64,000 nucleotides of DNA, taken from the NCBI RefSeq assembly GCF_000385135.1, contig NZ_ARQM01000012.1:310001-374000 (forward strand), written 5' to 3'. This DNA comes from Promicromonospora sukumoe 327MFSha3.1 (GTDB lineage Bacteria > Actinomycetota > Actinomycetes > Actinomycetales > Cellulomonadaceae). Under the pieces are notes generated by a model, which was given only the letters and a program-made list of their open reading frames with translations, did not search any database and was not told where the DNA came from. Positions 50,310 through 61,123 of this stretch are shown one piece after another. Each line of letters opens with the position of its first letter. The first letter of the stretch is position 1. Both the position numbers and the translations under genes were made by a program.

Positions 50310-50876
50310 CTAGCTCGCGGCCTGGGCCGGCCCCGCGTCCGCCGACGGCGGCTCCTGCGTGACCTTCTGCTGCGGCAGGTTCTGCGGCGTGGCCTTCTCC
50401 ACCGACCGCACCGGGCGGACCGCGCGGAGCTGGCCGGGCACGAAGTTGGCCGGCTTGAGCGGCACGGTGCCCAGCGGCACGTGCAGCGTCTTCTGCGCCT
50501 GGTCGCGCGCCCGGCCCAGGACGTCGGTCAGCTCCTCGGCGTCGACGTAGCCCGGCTTGGACTCGATCGTTGCGGCGAAGAACTCGGACATGCCCATGTC
50601 GACGGGCGAGGTGTCCGGCCGGACGACGCGCGGCTTGCCGACCCAGACGGACGGGGCCCCGACGGCGTGGGTGGCGACGGCGGACGCGCCGTGCCGCCGG
50701 CCGTCCCGGCGCCGCTGGTCGTCGCCGCGCAGGCGGGCCAGTCCGGACCGGAACCACTGGAGGAACGAGAACTCCTCGGTGGAGCTGCTCGAGGGCGCGT
50801 CCATCTGACTGGCGACGACGAAGACCCCAACGGCCAGCACCAGGCACACCACGAGCAGAATGACCGACCACCACAT
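50310..50876 (-). CDS. Uncharacterised single-TM protein
   Basis: A 188-residue protein starting MWWSVILLVVCLVLAVGVFV, a single N-terminal TM helix. The remainder is hydrophilic and Arg/Ser-rich at first (RRRDGRRHGASAVATHAVGA), then MSEFFAATIESKPGYVDAEE with a helical charged middle and a Pro/Gln-rich end. No family recognised. The in-frame reading from 51008 is unlikely because its first 44 residues are low-quality shadow sequence. It follows smc on the same strand, 170 bp away, and ends 28 bp from the iron operon's stop. Confidence 0.72.
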   Translation of the reverse strand: MWWSVILLVVCLVLAVGVFVVASQMDAPSSSSTEEFSFLQWFRSGLARLRGDDQRRRDGRRHGASAVATHAVGAPSVWVGKPRVVRPDTSPVDMGMSEFFAATIESKPGYVDAEELTDVLGRARDQAQKTLHVPLGTVPLKPANFVPGQLRAVRPVRSVEKATPQNLPQQKVTQEPPSADAGPAQAAS

Positions 50877-51046
50877 GGGCCCTATTGTGTCGTGTCCTGT
50901 CCCGTCCCGCCGCGCAGAAGCGTGCGACACGCCGCGAGCGGACGAGTCTTTCACCAGGCGAAATACCGCAGACCTGGGCGTTCCCGGCGGCGACGTGCGA
51001 AAAATCACCCTCTATGAGGGCGGTGACCGCTATGCAGCGGTGCCGG

Positions 51047-54000
51047 CTACGAGGCGGGCACGGCCTCGCGGTCGCCCATCCGCTGGCTGATCAGCGTCGT
51101 GACGCCGTCGCCCCGCATGGTGACGCCGTAGAGGGCGTCGGCCACCTCCATGGTGCGCTTCTGGTGGGTGATCACGATGAGCTGGCTGTCCTTCTGCAGC
51201 TCCTTGAAGATCTCGATGAGGCGGCCGAGGTTCACGTCGTCGAGCGCCGCCTCGACCTCGTCCATGATGTAGAACGGGCTGGGCCGCGCCTTGAAGATCG
51301 ACACGAGGAACGCGACGGCCGCGAGCGAGCGCTCGCCGCCGGAGAGCAGCGAGAGCCGCTTGACCTTCTTGCCCGCGGGCCGGGCCTCGACCTCGATGCC
51401 GGTCGTGAGCAGGTTGCCGGGATCGGTGAGCGTGAGCTTGCCCTCGCCGCCCGGGAAGAGCCGCGGGAAGATCTCGAGGAACTTGGCCGCCGTGTCCTGG
51501 AACGCCTCGGCGAACACCTGCTGCACGCGCTCGTCGATGTCGTCGACGATCTGGAGCAGGTCCTCGCGCGACTTCTTCAGGTCGGCGAGCTGGTCCACCA
51601 GGAACTGGTGTCGCTCCTCCAGCGCCGCGAACTCCTCCAGCGCGAGCGGGTTCACGGCGCCGATGCGCGACAGCGCACGCTCGGCCTTGGCCAGGCGGGC
51701 CTCCTGCTCCTCGCGCACGTACGGAACCATGCGGTCGGGCTTCGGCGGGCCCGGGACGTCCTCGACGGGGGCCTCGGCCGCCTCGTCCTCGGCCGCGGCC
51801 TCCTGGGGCTCGGCGCCGGCCGCAGCGACGATCACCGCGGTGGCCGCGGGGTCGTCGGGCCGGATCCCGGCCTCGTGCAGGGCGCGGGTGCGGGCGATCA
51901 GGGCGTCCTCGCGGGCCGCGGCGCCCCGGGGCAGCGTGGGGTCGCCCTCGTACCGGATCGGGTTGCCCTCCTCGTCGCGCTCGACCACCGCGCGTCGCTT
52001 GCGACCGCGCACCGCCACGTCGCCCTCGTAGACCGGGACGGGCTGGTGCGGGCCGAACTCCTCGACCAGCACCTCGGGGTCGGTGCCCAGCTCCTCGCTC
52101 GCGCGGGTCTGGAGCTGCTCCAGGCGCAGGAGCTGCTGCGCGCGGGCCACCTCGTCACGGTGCGCGACGTCGGTCAGCTCGCGCAGCTCGGCGGTCAGCG
52201 ACTCCACGCTGCCCCGCACGGCCACGAGCTGCTCGGACCCGGCGGCGCGTGCCTCCTCGGCAGCTGCCTTCTCCGCGGCGGCCCGGTCCAGCGAGCGCGC
52301 GATGGACTCCAGCGCCACCGCGACGGCCTGCTGCACCAGCACGGCGCGCGCCGCGTCCTTCTGGCGCAGCTCCTCGCGCTCCGCGGCGCGGGCGCGGGCC
52401 TCGCGCTCCTGCTCGGCGGCGGCCGCCAGGGCCTGGGCACGGCCGGACACGGCCCGCGCGCGCTCCTCGGCGGTGCGCAGCGCCAGCCGGGCCTCGGTCT
52501 CGCGGGCACGCGCGGCAGAGGCGGCAGCGGTGGCCTCGTCCCGCTCCGCCTGCAGCTCGTCGGCCGAGCCCTCGTCGTCGCTGGGCTCTTCCTCGGCGAT
52601 CGTCATGCGCTCGACGAGCGCCTCGAGCTCCATCTCGTCCTCGGCGCGACGGGACTGCGCCTGGTCCAGCGCGGCCCGGTGCCGGTCGGCCTCGGCGCGG
52701 GCGGCGCGCGCGGCGGCGCCCAGCGAGCCGAGCTGCTCGGCGGCGGCGGCGCGGGCGGCGTCGGCCTCCCCCAGGCGGGCGAGCGTGTCGTCGTAGCGTT
52801 CCTGGGCGGCGGCGCGCTCGGTCCGGGCGCGCTCCAGGTGGGCCGTGCCGTCCGTCTCGCGGGCGGCCGCCTCGTCGCGCGCGGCCTTGGCCTCGTCCAG
52901 CGCCGACTGCAGGTGCAGCACGCTGGGCGCGGCGGCCGAGCCGCCCCAGGCCCGGGTGGCACCCAGCAGGTCACCGGCGCGGGTCACGGCCACGACGGGC
53001 TGGTCGCGCACCAGCGCGCGGGCGCGGGCCAGGTCGTCCACGACCACGACGTCGTGCAGGATCGTCAGCAGGGCCGCCGACGCCGGGCCGGCCACCTGGA
53101 CCACGTCCGTGGCCCAGCGGGCCCCGGCGGGCAGGTCGACCTGCGGGCGGGTGGCGGTGGACGCCGTCCGCTCCGAGCCCACGACCAGGCTGGCCCGCCC
53201 GGCGTCCTCGTCGCGCAGCAGGCGCAGCGCGTCCACGGCCTCGTCGACGCCGGCCACGGCCACGGCGTCGGCCACGGGGCCGAGCGCGGCGGCGACCGCG
53301 TCCTCGAAGCCCGCCTCGATGCCGAGCAGCGCGGCCACCGAGCCCAGGACGCCCGCCTGGTCGGCGGCCAGCAGGGTGCCGGCGCCGTCCTTGCGGTCCA
53401 GGCTCAGCTCCAGCGCCTCGACCTTCGCGGCCGCGGCGCTGCGGTCGCGCTGCGCCGTGGTCACCTGCTCCTGCAGGTGCCGCACCTCGGCCTTGGCGAG
53501 CTCCAGCACCTCGGACGCCGCCTCGTGGGCCACGTCGAGCCCCTCCTCGCCGCCCTCGACGCCGCCGACCTCGGTCTCCAGCGCAGACAGGTCGCGCGAG
53601 GACTCCTCGACGCGCTGCTCGGCCTCCAGGAGCGCGTCGCGCAGGCGGTCCAGCTCGGACTGCGCGGCCTCGACGCGGCTGCGGCGGGCGGCGACCTGGC
53701 CCGCGAGGCGAGCCAACCCCTCGCGCCGGTCGGCCGCGGCGCGCAGCAGCGCGGCGTGCGACCGCTCGGCGGCCTGGGCGGCCGCCTCGGCCTCGGCCCG
53801 CACGTCGACGGCGGACTCGACGGTCTCGCGCGCGATGGCTACCTCGGTGGCCAGCTCCTCCTCGCTCGCACGCGAGCGGGCGGCCTGCGCCTCCAGGTCG
53901 TCGGGGTCCTGGCCCTGATGGGCGGGCTCCGCGGTGCCGAGCAGGCGGGCTCGCTCCCCCGCCAGGGACTGGAGGCTGCGCAGCCGCTCCCGGGTCTGCG

Positions 54001-54880
54001 ACAGCGCGAAGACGGTGTCGCCGGCCTGGCTGACCTGCTGCGACTCCGCCGACGTCGCCGCCTCGAGGCGGGCCAGCAGGCCGCGCGCCTCGGTCAGGGC
54101 CTCCTCGGTCTCTGCCTGCCGCTGCTTGAGCGAGCGCTCGTCCGCGCTCTCCTGCTCGAGCTGCGCGGTGAGCTGGGCCAGGTCGTCGGCGAGCAGGCGG
54201 GACTTCGCGTCGCGCAGGTCGCGCTGCACCGTCTGCGCCTTGCGGGCCGCCTCGGCCTGCCGGCCGAGCGGGCCGAGCTGGCGGCGCAGCTCCGCGGTCA
54301 GGTCGCCGAGGCGGGCCAGGTTGCCCTGCATCGCGTCGAGCTTGCGGAGCGCCTTCTCCTTGCGCTTGCGGTGCTTGAGGACGCCCGCGGCCTCCTCGAT
54401 GAAGCCGCGCCGCTCCTCCGGCGTCGCGCGCAGCACGGCGTCGAGCTGGCCCTGCCCCACCACGACGTGCATCTCGCGGCCGATGCCGGAGTCGCTCAGG
54501 AGCTCCTGGATGTCCAGCAGGCGGCAGCTGTTGCCGTTGATCGCGTACTCGGAACCGCCGCTGCGGAACAGCGTGCGGGAGATCGTGACCTCGGTGTAGT
54601 CGATCGGCAGTGCGCCGTCGGTGTTGTCGATCGTGAGCGCCACCTCGGCGCGGCCCAGGGGCGCGCGGCCGGACGTGCCGGCGAAGATGACGTCGTCCAT
54701 CTTGCCGCCGCGCAGCGACTTGGCGCCCTGCTCGCCCATGACCCAGGACAGCGCGTCGACCACGTTGGACTTGCCGGAGCCGTTCGGGCCCACCACGCAG
54801 GTGATGCCGGGCTCGAGCTCGAGGGTGGTCGCCGACGCGAAGGACTTGAAGCCCCGGAGCGTGAGCGTCTTGAGGTGCAC
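51047..54880 (-). CDS. smc: Chromosome segregation protein SMC
   Basis: SMC with ScpA/ScpB organises and separates the chromosome. The 1277-residue protein starts MHLKTLTLRGFKSFASATTL, with Walker A CVVGPNGSGKSNVVDALSWV. Two long coiled coils flank the hinge (about residues 505-660). The signature LSLLSGGERSLAAVAFLVSI and Walker B PFYIMDEVEAALDDVNLGRL lie near the C-terminus. An unusual stretch of about 120 residues (about 942-1063, DNA 51692-52057) that is not coiled coil lies in the C-terminal arm: it is Pro/Ala/Glu-rich with VYEGDVAVRGRKRRAVVERD. Start GTG 54880 is supported by the N-terminal ATPase. Confidence 0.96.
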   Translation of the reverse strand: MHLKTLTLRGFKSFASATTLELEPGITCVVGPNGSGKSNVVDALSWVMGEQGAKSLRGGKMDDVIFAGTSGRAPLGRAEVALTIDNTDGALPIDYTEVTISRTLFRSGGSEYAINGNSCRLLDIQELLSDSGIGREMHVVVGQGQLDAVLRATPEERRGFIEEAAGVLKHRKRKEKALRKLDAMQGNLARLGDLTAELRRQLGPLGRQAEAARKAQTVQRDLRDAKSRLLADDLAQLTAQLEQESADERSLKQRQAETEEALTEARGLLARLEAATSAESQQVSQAGDTVFALSQTRERLRSLQSLAGERARLLGTAEPAHQGQDPDDLEAQAARSRASEEELATEVAIARETVESAVDVRAEAEAAAQAAERSHAALLRAAADRREGLARLAGQVAARRSRVEAAQSELDRLRDALLEAEQRVEESSRDLSALETEVGGVEGGEEGLDVAHEAASEVLELAKAEVRHLQEQVTTAQRDRSAAAAKVEALELSLDRKDGAGTLLAADQAGVLGSVAALLGIEAGFEDAVAAALGPVADAVAVAGVDEAVDALRLLRDEDAGRASLVVGSERTASTATRPQVDLPAGARWATDVVQVAGPASAALLTILHDVVVVDDLARARALVRDQPVVAVTRAGDLLGATRAWGGSAAAPSVLHLQSALDEAKAARDEAAARETDGTAHLERARTERAAAQERYDDTLARLGEADAARAAAAEQLGSLGAAARAARAEADRHRAALDQAQSRRAEDEMELEALVERMTIAEEEPSDDEGSADELQAERDEATAAASAARARETEARLALRTAEERARAVSGRAQALAAAAEQEREARARAAEREELRQKDAARAVLVQQAVAVALESIARSLDRAAAEKAAAEEARAAGSEQLVAVRGSVESLTAELRELTDVAHRDEVARAQQLLRLEQLQTRASEELGTDPEVLVEEFGPHQPVPVYEGDVAVRGRKRRAVVERDEEGNPIRYEGDPTLPRGAAAREDALIARTRALHEAGIRPDDPAATAVIVAAAGAEPQEAAAEDEAAEAPVEDVPGPPKPDRMVPYVREEQEARLAKAERALSRIGAVNPLALEEFAALEERHQFLVDQLADLKKSREDLLQIVDDIDERVQQVFAEAFQDTAAKFLEIFPRLFPGGEGKLTLTDPGNLLTTGIEVEARPAGKKVKRLSLLSGGERSLAAVAFLVSIFKARPSPFYIMDEVEAALDDVNLGRLIEIFKELQKDSQLIVITHQKRTMEVADALYGVTMRGDGVTTLISQRMGDREAVPAS

Positions 54881-54933
54881 TCGGTGAGCCTAACGGTGAA
54901 GAGGGGCTGAACGTCGGACATACAGCAGGGATA

Positions 54934-54978
54934 CGCCGAAGCGGCACCCGGGTCCTTCGGCGGGGTGCCGCTTCGGCG
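54934..54978 (-). terminator. Hairpin downstream of ndk
   Basis: CGCCGAAGCGGCACCC (54934-54949) pairs perfectly with 54963-54978 around a 13-nt loop. It lies 22 bases past the ndk stop, between ndk and smc on the same strand, and is the likely ndk terminator. Confidence 0.65.
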
Positions 54979-54999
54979 GAACGTGCGGGGCGGGGCGGG

Positions 55000-55473
55000 T
55001 CAGCCCAGCTCGGGGAACCAGAGGGAGATCTCGCGGGCGGCCGACTCGGCGGAGTCCGAGCCGTGCACCAGGTTCTGCTGCACCTTGGTGCCCCAGTCGC
55101 GGCCCAGGTCACCGCGGATGGTGCCGGGGGCGGCGTCGGTCGGGTTGGTGGCGCCGGCCAGCGAGCGGAAGCCGGGGATGACGCCCTGGCCCTCGGCCAC
55201 GACGGCCAGGACCGGGCCCGACATCATGAACTCGACGAGGGGGGCGTAGAACGGCTTGCCCTCGTGCTCGGCGTAGTGGGCGGCCAACAGCTCGGTCGTG
55301 GCGTGCTTGAGCTCCACGGCCCGGAGGGTGTAGCCCTTGGTCTCGATGCGGCGCAGTACCTCTCCGGACAGGCCGCGGCGGACGCCGTCGGGCTTGACGA
55401 GGACGAGGGTGCGCTCGGCCACGGGCTGCGTCGAGGCCTCCGTGGGCAGGGTCTTCTCTGCGACGTCGGTCAT
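55000..55473 (-). CDS. ndk: Nucleoside diphosphate kinase
   Basis: Ndk transfers the terminal phosphate between nucleoside tri- and diphosphates through a phospho-His. The 157-residue protein has RTLVLVKPDGVRRGLSGEVL near the start, then FMMSGPVLAVVAEGQGVIPG and the catalytic His in VQQNLVHGSDSAESAAREIS. The core family is about 137-140 residues; the first 17 (MTDVAEKTLPTEASTQP) are extra, and a GTG at 55422 would give the standard start MAERTLVLVKPDG. It is usually next to folC-DUF4233; DUF4233 is next door here. Confidence 0.95.
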   Translation of the reverse strand: MTDVAEKTLPTEASTQPVAERTLVLVKPDGVRRGLSGEVLRRIETKGYTLRAVELKHATTELLAAHYAEHEGKPFYAPLVEFMMSGPVLAVVAEGQGVIPGFRSLAGATNPTDAAPGTIRGDLGRDWGTKVQQNLVHGSDSAESAAREISLWFPELG

Positions 55474-55511
55474 GGGCCCACCCTATCGGGGCAACGGGCC
55501 CTCCCCGAACG

Positions 55512-55553
55512 TGTCAGACGCTCAGGTCACCGGGGTGACCTGAGCGTCTGACA
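55512..55553. terminator. 20-bp perfect palindrome between DUF4233 and ndk
   Basis: TGTCAGACGCTCAGGTCACC (55512-55531) and its complement (55534-55553) form a near-continuous 42-bp palindrome with two central bases. It lies eight bases past the DUF4233 stop and 39 bases before ndk. It shares GTGTCAGACG with 18361-18406 and CAGGTCACC..GGTGAC with 61057-61096. Confidence 0.65.
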
Positions 55554-55560
55554 GGTTGGA

Positions 55561-57728
<2,168 letters not shown>

Positions 57729-58445
57729 TCAGGAGACGAGGTCGGCCGAGACGACGTCGATGAGCTGCGCGACGGCGTCGGGCAGGTGGTCGGCCGGGTT
57801 GCCGGTGTAACCGGCGTGCTCCCAGGCGACGAGCGCGGTGCGCAGCATGAGCAGGACGAGCATCGTGAGCAGCTCGGCGTCCGTGGTGAACGGGGCGACC
57901 GCGCGGCGGGCCTCGAAGAGCTCGGCGAGCCGGGCCTTGTGCCGGTCCATCCAGACCACGTGGCGCCGCAGCAGCGCGGGCTCCTGCTGCATCAGGTCCA
58001 TGGCCCGCATCACGCGGTCGTGGGCCTCGCCGGCCGGCGCGAGCAGGGCGGCGACCACCGCCTGGAGGTCGGACAGCAGCCGGCCCGTCGGGCCGCCGTC
58101 GACGAACGTGCGGATGACGTCCTCCGGCAGGCCGGTGTCCTCCGCGCCGAGCACGGCGTCGTCCTTCGACTCGAAGTAGTTGAAGAAGGTGCGGGGCGAG
58201 ACGTTCGCCTCGGCGCTGATCATCTCGACGGTCACGGCGTCGAGGCCGTGCTCCGCGACGAGGTTCTGCGCGGCGTCGATCAGGGCCGCGCGCCGCGCGC
58301 GCTTCTTGCGCTCGCGCAGGCCCTGCTCCGCGGGCGTGCCCTCCAGCGCGGCGACGAGCTCGCGCAGGTCCGGGCCGGACGCGGGGCCGGCGGACTCGGC
58401 GGGCTCAGCGGGCGCGACGTTCTCGCGCGAGGAGGTGGGGGCCAT
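57729..58445 (-). CDS. TetR/AcrR family transcriptional regulator
   Basis: A 238-residue regulator. A disordered Ala/Ser leader (about 1-40) precedes the helix-turn-helix: RRAALIDAAQNLVAEHGLDA and ISAEANVSPRTFFNYFESKD, DAVLGAED. The C-terminal ligand domain is helical, MRAMDLMQQEPALLRRHVVW among its segments. It probably represses the co-directional EmrB-type exporter 54 bp downstream. The promoter region 58446-58504 has an AT-rich TTTTTGC repeat pair, a possible operator. Confidence 0.92.
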   Translation of the reverse strand: MAPTSSRENVAPAEPAESAGPASGPDLRELVAALEGTPAEQGLRERKKRARRAALIDAAQNLVAEHGLDAVTVEMISAEANVSPRTFFNYFESKDDAVLGAEDTGLPEDVIRTFVDGGPTGRLLSDLQAVVAALLAPAGEAHDRVMRAMDLMQQEPALLRRHVVWMDRHKARLAELFEARRAVAPFTTDAELLTMLVLLMLRTALVAWEHAGYTGNPADHLPDAVAQLIDVVSADLVS

Positions 58446-58504
58446 GGGCCCAATTCTTGCACCCCGCGCAAAAATTCATCAACTGCAAAAAGATGAGACC
58501 GCGA
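58446..58504 (-). promoter_or_regulatory. Promoter region of the TetR-MFS operon
   Basis: This AT-richer gap between dhaM and tetR contains, on the minus strand, TTTTTGCAGTTGATGAATTT TTGC as a direct repeat of TTTTTGC (about 58468-58492), and a TTGC/GCAA inverted pairing nearer the start. A tandem or inverted operator for the TetR protein is likely; no clear -10 assigned. Confidence 0.4.
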
Positions 58505-59251
58505 TCACACCTCGCCGAAGCCGGCCTCGATCATCTCCGCGACGGTGCGCACGGCCTCCGCGGCGCCGTCGCCGGTGGCCTCGACCCGCAGCTCCCGGCC
58601 CTTCGTGGCGCCCAGGGCCATGAGCTGGAGCACGCTGGACGCGTCCACACCGTCGATGGTCACGCTCGCCCCCAGCTCGGCCACCTTGCGCGAGACCAGC
58701 GCCGCCGGGCGGGCGTGCAGGCCCAGCGGGTTGCGGACGGTCACGGTCCGCGAGCCCTCGGCCGGCGGGGCCGACGTCGCCTCGCCCGCCTCGGGCGACT
58801 GCGCCGCCCCGATCGCCGCGAACATCCCCACCGACGCGTTCGCCGACGCCAGCACCGCGTCGCGGTCCGCACCGCCGTGCGCCGTCACGGCCGCGGCGAC
58901 CGCGCCCTCGACGAACGGCGCGCGCGCGAGCACCGCGTGCTCGGCCAGGGTGTCGTCCAGCTCCAGCGCCGCCTCGACCGTCAGCACCGAGGACCCGAGG
59001 TCCCCGAGCACGACGACGCCGCCGCCGGCGACGGGCGCGCCGTCGGCGGCACCGGCCGCCTCGGCCAGGGTGGCCAGGACCTCCTCGAGGGTCTCCTGGA
59101 TCGCGTCGAGCGAGGTGCCGAGGCCGCCGTCGGGGCCTCCGCCCACACCGCGGACCAGCACGTCGGGCGCCATCTGTCCGGCGAGCTCCGCCGCCCCGCG
59201 GGCCAGCTCCGCGGAGTGCGAGACCAGGACGAGCGCGACCCGCGCCGTCAT
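58505..59251 (-). CDS. dhaM: PTS-dependent dihydroxyacetone kinase phosphotransferase subunit DhaM (EIIA-HPr fusion)
   Basis: DhaM passes phosphate from the PTS to DhaL. The 248-residue protein carries a mannose-type EIIA domain (phospho-His in ALVLVSHSAELARGAAELAG, His 12) and, after a short linker, an HPr domain with its phospho-His in NPLGLHARPAALVSRKVAEL (His 179). Fusion of EIIA with HPr is common in this subunit. Last gene of dhaK-dhaL-dhaM; its start overlaps dhaL's stop by four bases. No separate EI gene in the window. Confidence 0.93.
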   Translation of the reverse strand: MTARVALVLVSHSAELARGAAELAGQMAPDVLVRGVGGGPDGGLGTSLDAIQETLEEVLATLAEAAGAADGAPVAGGGVVVLGDLGSSVLTVEAALELDDTLAEHAVLARAPFVEGAVAAAVTAHGGADRDAVLASANASVGMFAAIGAAQSPEAGEATSAPPAEGSRTVTVRNPLGLHARPAALVSRKVAELGASVTIDGVDASSVLQLMALGATKGRELRVEATGDGAAEAVRTVAEMIEAGFGEV

Positions 59252-59931
59252 GCCGCGCCGCGGGGGTCAGCCGACGCCGGTCCGGACAGCGCGGCGGCCA
59301 GCGCCGCGCCCAGGACCAGGGCGGTGGACCGTGCGCCGGGGTCCTCGTGACCCGCGCTGCGCTCGCCGAGGTAGGACGCGCGACCCTTGGTAGCCACCAT
59401 CGGGATCGTCGCCGTCGCCGCCTTGTCGGCCGCCTCGGCCGCCGCGCGCAGCACGTCCACCTCGGAGCCGGCGTCGGCCGCCGCGGCCTCGGCGGCGTCG
59501 ACCGCCGCCTGCCACGCGTCGACCATCGTCTTCTCCCCCACCGTCGCCTTGCCGCGCGAGGACACGCCCTCCAGGGCGGCCTCCAGCACGGCGACGACGG
59601 CCGGCGGGTCGATCTGCGGGCGGCCCGAGACCTTCGCCGCGCGCAGGTACGCCGTGCCGTACAGCGGGCCGGACGCGCCGCCCACCGTGGACATCAGGGT
59701 CGTCGCAACCAGCTTGAGCACGTCACCGACGGTCCGCTCGTCCGCGCCGGCCGGCTGGGCCGCCGCGTCGTCGAGCCGGGCCACCACGGCCCGGAACCCG
59801 CGATCCATGTTCTCGCCGTGGTCGCCGTCGCCGATCTGCCGGTCGAGCTCGGTGAGCTCGTCCCTCGCGTCCGCGACGGCCACCGCCGTGCGGCGCACCC
59901 ATCGCTCCGCCCAGTCCGCGTCCAGCGTCAT
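59248..59931 (-). CDS. dhaL: Dihydroxyacetone kinase subunit DhaL
   Basis: DhaL holds ADP tightly as coenzyme and transfers phosphate to dihydroxyacetone on DhaK. The 227-residue protein has the metal/ADP-binding Asp motif LDRQIGDGDHGENMDRGFRA, STVGGASGPLYGTAYLRAAK, and GKATVGEKTMVDAWQAAVDA, then ATKGRASYLGERSAGHEDPG near the end. It starts 20 bp after the dhaK stop and overlaps dhaM. Confidence 0.94.
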   Translation of the reverse strand: MTLDADWAERWVRRTAVAVADARDELTELDRQIGDGDHGENMDRGFRAVVARLDDAAAQPAGADERTVGDVLKLVATTLMSTVGGASGPLYGTAYLRAAKVSGRPQIDPPAVVAVLEAALEGVSSRGKATVGEKTMVDAWQAAVDAAEAAAADAGSEVDVLRAAAEAADKAATATIPMVATKGRASYLGERSAGHEDPGARSTALVLGAALAAALSGPASADPRGAA

Positions 59932-59950
59932 GTCTCGGAACCTTCCTGTC

Positions 59951-60946
59951 TCACCACCGGAGTGCTGCAGTGTTCACCGGCGCGTCCCAGAGGGCTTCCA
60001 GCTCGTCGTCCAGCCGGAGGACGGTGACGGATGCCCCCTGCATCTCGAGGGACGTCACGTAGTTGCCCACCAGCGACCGGGAGACCGTGACGCCGCGCTC
60101 CTCGAGAAGGCGCCGCGCTCGACCATAGACCACGTAGAGCTCCGACAGAGGGGTGCCGCCCATACCGTTGACGAACAGCAACACTCGGTCGCCGCCGTCC
60201 AGCGCGAGATCGTCCGCGACCGGCGTCAGGAGCATCTCCGTGACCTGGTCGGCGCCGACGGCCGCCACGCGGTGGCGGCCCGGCTCGCCGTGGATCCCGA
60301 TGCCCACCTCGATCTCGTCCTCGCCCAGGTCGAAGCTGGGCCGGCCCACGTGCGGCACGGTCGGCGCGGCCAGCGCGACGCCCATGGTCCGCACGTTCGC
60401 GATCACCCGCTCGGCCACCCCCTGCACAGTTGCGAGGTCGGCACCCCGCGCGGCGGCGGCGCCCGCGATCTTCTCGACGGCGACCGTCCCGGCCACCCCG
60501 CGGCGGCCCGCCGTGTACAGGGAGTCCTCGACGGCGACGTCGTCGTTCACCAGCACCGAGGCGACCTCGGCGCCCTCGGCCTCGGCGAGCTCCACCGCGG
60601 TCTCGAAGTTGAGCACGTCGCCCGTGTAGTTCTTGACGATCGTGAGCACGCCCGCGCCGCCGTCGGCGGCCTGGATGGCGGGCTGGATCTGGTCCGGCGT
60701 CGGCGAGGTGAACACGGCGCCCGGGACGGCGGCGTCGAGCATGCCGTCCCCCACGAAACCCGCGTGCAGGGGCTCGTGCCCCGACCCGCCGCCGCTGACC
60801 AGCCCGACCTTTCCGGTGACCGCGCCCCCGGCGCGGCTGACGAAGACCGGTGAGGTACTGACCTGCACCAGGTCCGCGTGCGCGAGCGCGAAGCCGGCCA
60901 GGGAGTCGGCGACGGCGTCAGCGGGATCGTTCAGCAGCTTCTTCAC
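59951..60946 (-). CDS. dhaK: Dihydroxyacetone kinase subunit DhaK
   Basis: DhaK binds dihydroxyacetone through a hemiaminal to His. The 331-residue reading from the GTG 60946 starts VKKLLNDPADAVADSLAGFA, the usual family N-terminus, behind an AGGAGG at good spacing. Motifs: GLVSGGGSGHEPLHAGFVGD, IVKNYTGDVLNFETAVELAE and the substrate-binding His in IGIHGEPGRHRVA. The longer frame to 61102 runs through the folC terminator and is rejected. Forms dihydroxyacetone phosphate for glycolysis with phosphoenolpyruvate as the ultimate donor. Confidence 0.94.
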   Translation of the reverse strand: MKKLLNDPADAVADSLAGFALAHADLVQVSTSPVFVSRAGGAVTGKVGLVSGGGSGHEPLHAGFVGDGMLDAAVPGAVFTSPTPDQIQPAIQAADGGAGVLTIVKNYTGDVLNFETAVELAEAEGAEVASVLVNDDVAVEDSLYTAGRRGVAGTVAVEKIAGAAAARGADLATVQGVAERVIANVRTMGVALAAPTVPHVGRPSFDLGEDEIEVGIGIHGEPGRHRVAAVGADQVTEMLLTPVADDLALDGGDRVLLFVNGMGGTPLSELYVVYGRARRLLEERGVTVSRSLVGNYVTSLEMQGASVTVLRLDDELEALWDAPVNTAALRW

Positions 60947-61056
60947 GACGACCTCCTCGCGGGACTGTGCGGCCCGGCGACGGCGCCGGGCCCGCGAACA
61001 CGTCCCCTGGGGTTCATGTAACACCACGGCGGGCCGGGTCGTACAGAAACCCCGGG

Positions 61057-61096
61057 GTCGGGCGCACAGGTCACCCGGGTGACGTGTGCGCCCGAA
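61057..61096 (-). terminator. Palindrome downstream of folC
   Basis: TCGGGCGCACAGGTCACCC (61058-61076 approximately) pairs with GGGTGACGTGTGCGCCCGA to 61095 with one or two mismatches. It begins 27 bases past the folC stop on the same strand as dhaK. It shares the GGTCACC/GGTGAC centre with the palindrome at 55512-55553. Confidence 0.6.
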
Positions 61097-61123
61097 CCGC
61101 AACTCGGGGCGCCCTGGCCCAGC

